DNA from: CAYVUV01 sp964455095
Lineage (GTDB): Bacteria > Desulfobacterota > Binatia > HRBIN30 > CADEER01
Reading direction: 5' to 3'
Length of the DNA: 20,450 nucleotides
Assembly (NCBI GenBank): GCA_964455095.1
Contig: CAYVUV010000376.1
Location: 1-20,450, forward strand
A model generated the notes under the pieces. That model searched no databases. It had not been told where the DNA came from and saw nothing but the letters and a program-made list of their open reading frames with translations. The position numbers and the translations under genes were made by a program. This document shows positions 1 to 6,370 of this stretch, piece after piece (position 1 is the stretch's first letter; each line of letters opens with the position of its first letter).

Positions 1-105
1 CTCGCCGGAACCCAGCACCGGCACTGCCAGGGCCGCGCTCGGACTCAGCAGACGGCACAGAGCCGCCAGAAGTATCGCATACGCCACCGCCAGCTTCGCG
101 GCCAT
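1..105 (-). CDS. N-terminus of an exported protein (partial, runs off the left edge)
   Basis: Reading leftward from an ATG at 105-103 gives 35 open codons to the window edge. They begin MAAKLAVAYAILLAALCRLL and continue into an S-A-A-L-A stretch. This is a textbook Sec signal peptide: a short Lys-containing n-region, a hydrophobic core, and an A-L-A cleavage site near residue 27. A purine-rich GAGGG sits about 5 nt upstream of the ATG, supporting this start. Only about 8 residues of the mature protein are visible, so its function cannot be named. It lies 159 bp downstream of the Omp85-family gene on the same strand. It appears to have its own promoter with a palindromic operator-like site (see 199-225), so it may be separately regulated. 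Confidence 0.6.
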   Translation of the reverse strand, partial: MAAKLAVAYAILLAALCRLLSPSAALAVPVLGSGE

Positions 106-198
106 CGATCCCTCGCCGACCGACAAGGCCAGCGCCCGCACCGTTCGAGCAGTGACGGGCGCCGCCGGTCGATCGTATGCAAATCAGTTCGACTTTTT

Positions 199-225
199 TG
201 TCTACTATATTAGTAGATATGTCAA
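199..225 (-). promoter_or_regulatory. AT-rich promoter with perfect 17-bp palindrome (candidate operator)
   Basis: On the minus strand a perfect -35 box TTGACA lies at 225-220. Immediately downstream, 201-217 reads TCTACTATATTAGTAGA, a perfect inverted repeat with 7-bp arms and a 3-nt centre. It occupies the spacer/-10 area of the putative promoter, where a repressor would block RNA polymerase. The -10 is unclear; TAGACA at 204-199, with a 15-nt spacer, is the best candidate. The block is strikingly AT-rich in a GC-rich window. Its size and CTACT/AGTAG symmetry recall BlaI/MecI/CopY-type operators, but that family assignment is inference. It would control the leftward exported gene starting at 105. 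Confidence 0.5.
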
Positions 226-264
226 GCCGACGTGAGCTGCGGCACCGCCGGCCGGCCCGCTGCG

Positions 265-1545
265 CTAGAACGTGTGGCCGAAGGAGAGGTAGACGAGGCC
301 GGTCTCCTCGTCGCTGAATCCGACGTCGATGCGCGCCACCAGGGCGTCGGAGAGGGCGATGCGCACGCCGGCCCCGTAGCTGTACTGGAAGTCGTCGATG
401 ACGTTGGTGATGAAATCGTTGACCTGGAACTCGTCGCTGAGATCGTCGCGATCGAGAAAGACGCGGCCGCCGTCGCCGAACAGCACGCCGTCGATGCGCA
501 CGTGCCAGAGGTGATAGAAGTCGAACTCCGTGATGCGCGAGCGGAACTCGCCGTTGATCAGCGCGCGACTCTTGCCGAGGAAGCGGTGCGGGAAGAAGCC
601 GCGCAGGGTGTCCTGGCCGCCGAGCTCCGACAGCTCCCAAAACGGGATCTGGGCATCGGGCCCGTCGATGTACTCCCCGTTGACGCGTAGCCCGACGATC
701 TGTCGGCCGCTGTTGAACGAGCGCAGGTAGCCGGCGTCGAAGAGATAGCGGGTGTACTCGAAGTCGCTGAGCAGCGTCTTGTTGGTGTGAATGATCTTGA
801 GAATGACACGCCAGCCGCGCGTCGGGCGCATGACGTCATCACGCGTGTTCCACACCAACGAGAGGGCGAGCGGCACGACGACGCCGCCGTCGATGCCGGG
901 CAGGTCCGGGAATGCGTCGATGGTAAACGGCGTGTGGCCATCGCGGTCACCGCGGCGGATGTCGACCTGGCGCGCGCCGAAGGCCAGGTTGAAGGCGATG
1001 CGGCTGAACGGGCGCCAGCCGACCGTGACGGCGCCGCCCAGGTCTTGAATCTCGTGCGTCGACGCGGGGTCGGGGCCGACGTCGTTGTTGCCCAATCCGA
1101 AGAAGTCGCGCTGCGGGTCGAGATAGTAGTTGGCGCGCACCAGCATCACCAAGCGATTGTCGAGCAGATGAGGGGAACCGAGGGAGATGGCGAGCGACTG
1201 CTGTTGGTTGAGCGCGTAGGTGCCGTCGACGTCGAGCGTCATGCCGGTGCCGAGCAGGTCGCGGTTGGTGAACTTGGCGCCGACGAGCGGGCCGGTGTCG
1301 GGGGCGTATCCCAACTGCGGCAGGATCGCCCATTTCCGCGCGCTCAAGTCGGAGGAGTCGGGCTCGACGGGAAACGCATCCGGCAGGAGATTGGAGATGT
1401 CCTCCTCGGCCTCCAACTCCTCGATCGCCTGCACCGACCGCGGCGCGATCAGCGGCGCTCCCATCACGAGCAGCGCGACTGCCGCCGTCAGGGAGCCGAC
1501 GGCGCCCGCCAGTTCTCGTCGTCCAAGCACCCGGCGCACCGTCAC
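265..1545 (-). CDS. Omp85/BamA-family outer-membrane beta-barrel protein (D15 surface antigen domain)
   Basis: This 426-residue protein has a GTG start and a signal peptide (residues 1-40, ending S-V-Q-A). A short acidic linker follows, then a 16-strand-type barrel. Family hallmarks are the strand/turn NTRDDVMRPTRGW at 233-245 and the LGGQDTLRGF segment, whose LRGF (314-317) is the conserved (V/L)RG(F/Y) tip of loop L6. The C-terminus is SFGHTF, with the terminal Phe used as an outer-membrane assembly signal. No POTRA domain is visible in the roughly 40 residues between signal and barrel, so this is a short barrel-only member rather than BamA or TamA. Barrel-only D15 proteins are found fused to or beside patatin phospholipases and other secreted factors; the cargo or role here is unknown. 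An in-frame stop just upstream at 1563-1561 limits alternative starts. Confidence 0.85.
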   Translation of the reverse strand: MTVRRVLGRRELAGAVGSLTAAVALLVMGAPLIAPRSVQAIEELEAEEDISNLLPDAFPVEPDSSDLSARKWAILPQLGYAPDTGPLVGAKFTNRDLLGTGMTLDVDGTYALNQQQSLAISLGSPHLLDNRLVMLVRANYYLDPQRDFFGLGNNDVGPDPASTHEIQDLGGAVTVGWRPFSRIAFNLAFGARQVDIRRGDRDGHTPFTIDAFPDLPGIDGGVVVPLALSLVWNTRDDVMRPTRGWRVILKIIHTNKTLLSDFEYTRYLFDAGYLRSFNSGRQIVGLRVNGEYIDGPDAQIPFWELSELGGQDTLRGFFPHRFLGKSRALINGEFRSRITEFDFYHLWHVRIDGVLFGDGGRVFLDRDDLSDEFQVNDFITNVIDDFQYSYGAGVRIALSDALVARIDVGFSDEETGLVYLSFGHTF

Positions 1546-1609
1546 GACAAGGTCTCTCGCTCAGCAACCGGTGGTCACCCCACTCCGCGCCGACTGCCGA
1601 ATGTGTATG

Positions 1610-1637
1610 ATCCTACCAGCCGATGCCGCATTCGCAA
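1610..1637 (-). promoter_or_regulatory. Candidate promoter for the Omp85-family gene
   Basis: On the minus strand TTGCGA (1637-1632), a 16-nt spacer and TAGGAT (1615-1610) match sigma-70 boxes at 4/6 positions each. The predicted transcript start near 1603 would give a leader of about 58 nt before the GTG at 1545. This is a motif match by eye only. Confidence 0.35.
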
Positions 1638-1685
1638 CGCGTCTCGGGGCGGGGGCGACGCGCGGCGGCGGTTGACGACCTGAGT

Positions 1686-1714
1686 TTGACACATCTCCGG
1701 ACAGCCGATAGCGA
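1686..1714 (+). promoter_or_regulatory. Candidate promoter for the secreted repeat/dockerin-like gene
   Basis: A perfect TTGACA at 1686-1691 is followed by a 17-nt spacer and TAGCGA at 1709-1714, which is a weak -10. It lies in the 201-bp divergent gap, back to back with the candidate promoter of the Omp85-family gene. The predicted start lies about 25 nt upstream of the ATG at 1747. Confidence 0.4.
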
Positions 1715-1746
1715 CGGGGTGAGCTGGTGAAAGGGCGTTGGGGCGG

Positions 1747-3576
1747 ATGATGGCACGGCATACAGGCGCGATCCTGATCGGAGCAACTCTGGTACTGGCG
1801 ATGCCCCGATGCGCCGCTGCGCAGATGCCGAAGGCGGCGGGGAGCGAGTTTCAGGTCAACGCCTACACACCCGGCTCACAGGGCAACGCGACCGTCGGCT
1901 GCGCGGCAGACGGGGATTTCGCCGTCGTGTGGGACGGGCTCGACACGGCCACCGGCAGCGTGAGCACGATCTTTCTGCGCCGCTTCAGCGGCGCCGGCAG
2001 CGCACTCGGCAGCGTCTTCGAGGCGCCGACGGCCCCCTGCGGCGGGGCGTGCCCGGTCGCACCCTCCTTCGATGCCAGCGTCTGTCGCGACGCCGTCGGA
2101 GAGCTCGTCGTGGTATGGGAGCGGGTCGACGGTGCCGATGGCCAGGGCAGCGGCGTCTTCGGCCAGCGCTTCGACAGCGCCGGGGCGTTGCGCGGCAGCG
2201 AGTTCCAGGTCAACACGGTCACGCTGGGCTACCAGTACAGCGCCGCGGTTGCGTGCAGCCAAGACGGCAACTTCACCGTCGTCTGGCAGAGCGAGGATGC
2301 AGGCGACACGCGCATCGCCGCGCGGCGGTACAACAGCACGGGGGCCGGGCTCGGAACGGAATTCCAGGTCACCACGGCGACCACCTACCTGCACAGCGAC
2401 GTGAGCGTCGCGGCCGACGCCGCGGGCAACTTCGTCGTCGCCTGGAGTGCTGGCAACTACCTGGACGGTCCGGACGGCAGCAACGCAGGCATCTTCGCGC
2501 GCCGCTTCAACAGCGCCGGAACCGCCCTCGCAGCGAGCTTCCGGGTCAACAGCTTTACGCCGGGCTACCAGCAGCGACCCGCGATCGACACCGATGCGGC
2601 GGGAAACTTCGTCGTCGCGTGGGAGAGCGGCGACTACTACGGCACCCAGGACGGCAGCTATGCGGGCATTTTCGCGCAGCGGTTCGACAGCGCGGGAGCC
2701 CGGCGCGGCGGCGAGTTTCAGATCAACACCTCGACGGCCGGCTATCAGCAGCGACCGGCCTTGGCGTCCGATAGCAACGGCGGCTTCGTCGTCGGCTGGC
2801 AGAGCGGTGATGCGTACGTCACGCAGGACGGCAGCTACGCGGGGATCTTTGCGCGCCGCTTCAGCAGCAGCGGCACCGCCCAGGGAGCGGCGTTCCAGGT
2901 CAACAGCTACACACCCAGCGACCAAGCCTATCCGACGCTTTGCGCCGACGATGTCGGCAACTTCGTCGCGGTGTGGGACAGCCTCGGCCAGGACGGCAAC
3001 GACTCCGGCCTCTTCGCACGCCGCTTCACCGTGCCCGATGTGAGCGGCCACGTGCGCTACTACCGCGGCGACCGCGTGGTCGGCACCGTTGCAATGGTTC
3101 TCGGCGGCAGCGCCACGCAGAACACGACCACCAACGCCACCGGCGGTTTCGCCTTCGCGCCAGGGGCGCCAGCTGCGCGCGCGCTCTCGGCGAGCAAGAC
3201 GGGCGATCTGAACAACGGCGTCACCTCGCTCGATGCCTCGTGGGTGCTCCAGTATCAAACGCACCTGCGCGACTTTGACGACCTGCAGAAGCTCGCCTGC
3301 GACGTCACCGGCAACGGCTCGATCAGCTCGCTCGACGCCGCGCGCATTCTGCAGTTCAAGACCAACATCATCACTCGCTTGCCGGTGGCGACCACATGCG
3401 GGTCCGATTGGCTCTTCCTCGCCACCCCCGGATCTGCCCAGAACGTCTCGCCGCCGCTGATCTCGACTGGTGTCTGTCAGCAGGGATCGATCAGCTACAA
3501 CCCGCTCGTGCCGCCGCTCAGCGACCAGGACTTCACCGCCATCCTCTTCGGCGATTGCACGGGCAACTGGGAGTAG
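1747..3576 (+). CDS. Secreted seven-repeat (probable beta-propeller) protein with dockerin-like calcium-binding module
   Basis: About 609 residues from ATG 1747; GAAAGGG 11 nt upstream fits this start better than a TTG at 1738. A signal peptide ends near A-A-A-Q. The body contains seven copies of a unit built on FQVN...(G)YQ...D..GNFVVAW.S...GIFARRF.S.G, with the last ones exactly 59 residues apart; seven blades suggest a closed propeller. A carboxypeptidase-regulatory-like beta segment (V-S-G-H-V-R-Y-Y...) comes next. It is followed by two dockerin-type EF-hand-like loops, KTGDLNNGVTSLDASWVLQY and CDVTGNGSISSLDAARILQF, each with D-x-N/G calcium-ligand spacing and the S-L-D-A helix. The protein ends in FGDCTGNWE. 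In cellulosomes dockerins bind cohesins; no cohesin or glycosidase is visible here, so an adhesive or surface-attachment role is only inferred. Confidence 0.8.
   Translation: MMARHTGAILIGATLVLAMPRCAAAQMPKAAGSEFQVNAYTPGSQGNATVGCAADGDFAVVWDGLDTATGSVSTIFLRRFSGAGSALGSVFEAPTAPCGGACPVAPSFDASVCRDAVGELVVVWERVDGADGQGSGVFGQRFDSAGALRGSEFQVNTVTLGYQYSAAVACSQDGNFTVVWQSEDAGDTRIAARRYNSTGAGLGTEFQVTTATTYLHSDVSVAADAAGNFVVAWSAGNYLDGPDGSNAGIFARRFNSAGTALAASFRVNSFTPGYQQRPAIDTDAAGNFVVAWESGDYYGTQDGSYAGIFAQRFDSAGARRGGEFQINTSTAGYQQRPALASDSNGGFVVGWQSGDAYVTQDGSYAGIFARRFSSSGTAQGAAFQVNSYTPSDQAYPTLCADDVGNFVAVWDSLGQDGNDSGLFARRFTVPDVSGHVRYYRGDRVVGTVAMVLGGSATQNTTTNATGGFAFAPGAPAARALSASKTGDLNNGVTSLDASWVLQYQTHLRDFDDLQKLACDVTGNGSISSLDAARILQFKTNIITRLPVATTCGSDWLFLATPGSAQNVSPPLISTGVCQQGSISYNPLVPPLSDQDFTAILFGDCTGNWE
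2203..3021 (+). repeat. In-gene tandem repeat, 177-bp period
   Basis: Within the secreted repeat gene the FQVN-type codons begin at 2203, 2362, 2539, 2716 and 2893. The first spacing is 159 bp and the next three are exactly 177 bp (59 codons). The copies from 2539 onward are the most alike, including nearly identical G-Y-Q-Q-R-P-A and D-G-S-Y-A-G-I-F-A segments. This points to recent internal duplication of propeller blades. Confidence 0.75.
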
Positions 3577-3595
3577 TCGTTCTCAACTCAAACGC

Positions 3596-3625
3596 TTGAC
3601 GCTGGCCCCAGGGCTCGCCTATGCG
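3596..3625 (+). promoter_or_regulatory. Candidate promoter for the small exported Sm-like gene
   Basis: TTGACG (3596-3601), an 18-nt spacer and TATGCG (3620-3625) lie in the 90-bp gap between the two rightward genes. The nonamer CGCTTGACG recurs exactly at 3593-3601 and 3643-3651. The second copy is too close to the start codon to be an ordinary -35. No convincing terminator is seen in the gap, so read-through from the upstream gene is also possible. Confidence 0.3.
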
Positions 3626-3666
3626 GAGCCGCGAGGTCGACTCGCTTGACGGGAGGGAGAGACACG

Positions 3667-3981
3667 ATGCGACATCATGAGCCTTGGCGAACGATCGCCC
3701 TGACAGTCGCGTTGGCCACTTGCCTGGGCGCACGCGTCGCCCTCGGTCAGGCCGGACCGCTGGTCGCGACAGAGACGGTGCACGACACGCTCGTGCGCCT
3801 GCAAGCCGCCAAGAAACCGGTCGAGCTGGTGTTGCACAACGGCAAGTCCTACCGCGGCAACATCGGCAGCGTCGGCGATCACGCCGTTGTCGTGACCGAG
3901 ATACAAGGTCGCGAGTTCTTCGACGCGTACATCCTGCTCGACGACATCACGGCCGTCGAGGTCCGCGCCCGCGACCACTGA
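3667..3981 (+). CDS. Small exported protein with Sm/LSm-like core
   Basis: About 104 residues from ATG 3667, chosen because GGGAGGGAGAG stands just upstream; an upstream in-frame start at 3646 would bury that ribosome site. The N-terminus is a signal peptide (R-H-H-E-P-W-R, then a hydrophobic run ending A-L-G-Q-A). The mature part has the strand pattern of an Sm1-type fold: V-E-L-V-L-H-N-G-K-S-Y-R-G-N-I-G-S-V-G-D-H-A-V-V-V, then I-L-L-D-D-I-T-A-V-E-V-R as a last strand. Sm-fold proteins usually bind RNA in the cytoplasm. An exported copy would have another job, and the assignment rests on pattern alone. It follows the dockerin-like gene by 90 bp and converges on the leftward cluster, with 16 bp between stops. 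Confidence 0.65.
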   Translation: MRHHEPWRTIALTVALATCLGARVALGQAGPLVATETVHDTLVRLQAAKKPVELVLHNGKSYRGNIGSVGDHAVVVTEIQGREFFDAYILLDDITAVEVRARDH

Positions 3982-3997
3982 CGCCTGGTTGGGTCAG

Positions 3998-4435
3998 TCA
4001 CCGCTCCGCCAACGGTGCGGCCGCCTCCTCGTCCTGCAATGGTACGGGGATGAGAACGATGTCGACGGTGGCGGTTCGACTGGCGCGAATGGCAACCTGG
4101 TCGGCCTGGAAGGTGCCTGCTCCCTGTGCCCCCATGCCGAAGGCCAGCAACTCGTAGCGGCCGGGCGGAACGCCGCGAAACGAATAGGCGCCGCGCGCGT
4201 CGAGCCGCGCAGTCCGTGCGATGTGTCCGGCTCGGTCGGTGAGCGAAACGATTGCCAGGTCGGGCATGCCACCCCCCGCGAACCTGACCACGCCCTGGAG
4301 CGACGGCCGCGCGTGCTGATGTGGGACCGCACTCGTCGCACGATCCAAGCTACTCGCCAGCGGTGCCCCCGACAGCGTGCCGACAATTGCCAGCGCCGCC
4401 GCGGGACCGATCATCTGTCGCACCAGGTCGAGCAT
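3998..4435 (-). CDS. Small exported carboxypeptidase-regulatory-like domain protein
   Basis: 145 residues from ATG 4435; a longer open frame to 4615 would overlap the previous gene by about 170 bases and begins with Arg-rich, non-signal sequence, so it is rejected. The first ~30 residues (MLDLVRQMIGPAAALAIVGT, then L-S-G-A-P-L-A-S-S) look like a signal peptide. Residues ~45-125 form a carboxypeptidase-regulatory-like beta-sandwich: L-Q-G-V-V-R-F, then G-A-Y-S-F-R-G-V-P-P-G-R-Y-E-L-L-A-F, which is the diagnostic G.(Y)F.(GV)PPG.Y motif. Such domains are accessory, for adhesion or surface folding, and have no peptidase activity. It starts 7 bp after the stop of the 331-residue gene. It has no clear ribosome site, since the upstream sequence is pyrimidine-rich, so translation probably depends on coupling. 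It is the last gene of the leftward three-gene cluster. Confidence 0.7.
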   Translation of the reverse strand: MLDLVRQMIGPAAALAIVGTLSGAPLASSLDRATSAVPHQHARPSLQGVVRFAGGGMPDLAIVSLTDRAGHIARTARLDARGAYSFRGVPPGRYELLAFGMGAQGAGTFQADQVAIRASRTATVDIVLIPVPLQDEEAAAPLAER

Positions 4436-4442
4436 TGTGGGC

Positions 4443-5438
4443 TCACGGCGTCGGCGGAGGAGGGGTCGGAACCGCGGTCGCCCGTGTGGCCGCAGCCGTC
4501 TGCTGCCGGTAGACGAAATCGTAGACGTCCTGGTACGCCTTGGGCAATTTGGGTCTGACGAGCGTCGCACGAGGCCGAGGAGTCGCTCCCGGCGTGAATG
4601 GCAGCACCGGATCATTCTGGTGCGCGACCCACCATGTCTCGAATTCTCGCAGATGGTCTCCCAACGCGCGCTCCAAACGCGTATCCGGCCGCCCCTTCAC
4701 CGGCTCCGTTGCGATCTCCAGCTTCAAACGCTCTAGTTCGTACTCGAACTGAATCGAGCTGCTCGTCGCGTAGTAAACCTCGCGGAAATTCGCGAATCGC
4801 TTGACCCACTCCTCCACCCGCGCGGTGCGCCCGCCCCCATAGTCCCGCCTCGCGTACTCCAGGATGCGCCGCATCTCGTCCCGCGCCCAAGCCGTGTGAT
4901 GCTCCGACGTATCCACCAACGACATCGGCAGCGATGAGGGGTACAGCGCCAGGTACGCATCGACAATGTCCTGCGGGAGAACCGCGACACGGTTCGTCCC
5001 CATATATGTGCACTCAATGTCGACCACCGTGTCGCCGCCGCTCACCCAACCAACTACGCCGGTGGGATTGAAGGATGACGGCACGACCAACTCGAAACGT
5101 CTCGTCCCTGGTCCTCCGACGATTGAAACGTTCGGGTGAGCCCTGTCCAGCTTGCTATACATGCCTTCCACCTCATGCTCGGTCCATGCCCCATTTGCGT
5201 GTTGGAATAACGTGACCTCGACCACAATATTCTCTTCTGCATTGGTGTAAGTTGTGTTCGCACCCGAGTCCTGCGGGCTCATGGCGTGGCCCACCACTTC
5301 CAACATCGAGTCTGCGCTGAACGCTCGCCCCCCGTTTCGAAGATTTCCGAAGTCTTGGAGAATCACTTCTAATCCCAGGGAACATTCCGGGAGGGCCAAC
5401 AGACTGGCGGCCACAATCACGCAGCGCGCGGGCGTCAT
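4443..5438 (-). CDS. Exported protein of unknown function
   Basis: 331 residues, not recognised. A signal peptide (MTPARCVIVAASLLALPECS) is followed by a beta-rich N-terminal half with several Asn/Thr-rich stretches and a V-V-D-I-E-C-T-Y segment. The C-terminal half is helical and charged (roughly residues 180-270, E-M-R-R-I-L-E-Y-A-R-R-D-Y...), and the protein ends in a Pro-rich T-P-P-P-P-T-P tail. GAGGA lies 8 nt before the ATG, inside the end of the giant upstream gene, whose stop is only 3 bp away. The two are therefore almost certainly co-transcribed and translationally coupled. Base composition is lower in GC than most of the window (about 52-57% in the two 60-base lines counted by hand). 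No catalytic motif is evident; a partner or accessory factor of the giant exported phosphodiesterase is the contextual guess. Confidence 0.8.
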   Translation of the reverse strand: MTPARCVIVAASLLALPECSLGLEVILQDFGNLRNGGRAFSADSMLEVVGHAMSPQDSGANTTYTNAEENIVVEVTLFQHANGAWTEHEVEGMYSKLDRAHPNVSIVGGPGTRRFELVVPSSFNPTGVVGWVSGGDTVVDIECTYMGTNRVAVLPQDIVDAYLALYPSSLPMSLVDTSEHHTAWARDEMRRILEYARRDYGGGRTARVEEWVKRFANFREVYYATSSSIQFEYELERLKLEIATEPVKGRPDTRLERALGDHLREFETWWVAHQNDPVLPFTPGATPRPRATLVRPKLPKAYQDVYDFVYRQQTAAATRATAVPTPPPPTP

Positions 5439-5441
5439 CGT

Positions 5442-6370
5442 TCAATTCCTCGATTCATAGTCGTCCTCAAGCCACCGCGTGATGAGATCTGTAGCGAACC
5501 AGTTTCCCCGGCAGTTGAGATTCCCCACATCGCTGCACACACCAGACCTCGCTTCATCCCACCATTGAGCGAACTCCGCCCTGCCGCCCCCTGGATATCC
5601 TGCGAGAACCGGCACAAACGAGTCAGCACGTCCCAATCCTCCGTGCCACGCACGACAGGACACTCCTGAAGTGAACCGATCGGTGACAGGACTGTCCGAG
5701 TCGAAGTGAAAGTGGACAACGACGTCGCCACTTCGAGCCGAATCGTTCATTGCCTCGATTCGAAATACTGGATCGACTAGGTGGTCTTGACCCGCAGCGG
5801 CGATGGAACTTAGGGTCGACGATATCAACGTTCCGTCAGGCGCTAGTGATTCGAACACTCGGTACTGGCGGTCAGCGGGGTCTCGATAGAGGATGAAGTC
5901 GACAGAGCCCATCATCTTCCCCGTGCTCTTTCTTATGGCGTCGACGTCCTCTTGAGACAGACCTAGATAGGTTGGTTCCATCGAGTCGCTCAGGGCGATT
6001 CGCAAGAACTCTGCGAACATAGCCACTTCTGCGGGTTCATCGCCCCGCCTCACGTCCGGAAGCGCAGAAAAGTCACCCGCCTCACGACTTCGAATATAGA
6101 AGTGGGCCATCGGTCCATTGAGCGCAGGGATCACGGTCGCCAAACCTGCTATACTTGAACTTGCAGTGTCGTCGTTCTCAGGGGCGAGAGCGACTTCTGG
6201 AGGCACCAACAGCCTCACCCTGAAACCGAATGCTGGGCTGCCCGGCAATAGTCTCTCGTTGATTTGCTGGAAGACAGTAGACAACTCCCAACTGTTTAGG
6301 TTCGCGTTCTCTGTTCGCTCTCGCAAAACGTCATCGCGTCCAGTCAACTCGCTAAGCGGCGCTAATTCCT
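5442..6370. other. Lower-GC segment inside the catalytic domain of the giant gene
   Basis: From about 6370 leftward through the end of the giant gene and into the next gene, GC falls. Hand counts of 60-base lines give 31/60 (from 5221), 34/60 (from 5041) and 34/60 (from 5761), against 46/60 (from 6541). The reading frame is uninterrupted and the last catalytic histidine lies inside the low-GC part, so the coding sequence is continuous despite the change. Confidence 0.6.

Noticed and set aside
226..264. GC-rich palindromic stretch (GGCCGGCC core) after the Omp85-family stop as a terminator
   Set aside because: Self-complementary by composition only; no T-tract follows on the minus strand before the AT-rich promoter block.
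1876..3264. 462-codon minus-strand frame opposite the repeat/dockerin-like gene
   Set aside because: Its periodicity only reflects the 177-bp repeats of the real gene on the other strand; no signal peptide or domain.
3593..3651. Repeated nonamer CGCTTGACG as a pair of regulator half-sites
   Set aside because: Only two copies 50 bp apart; the first is better explained as a -35 box and the second may be chance.
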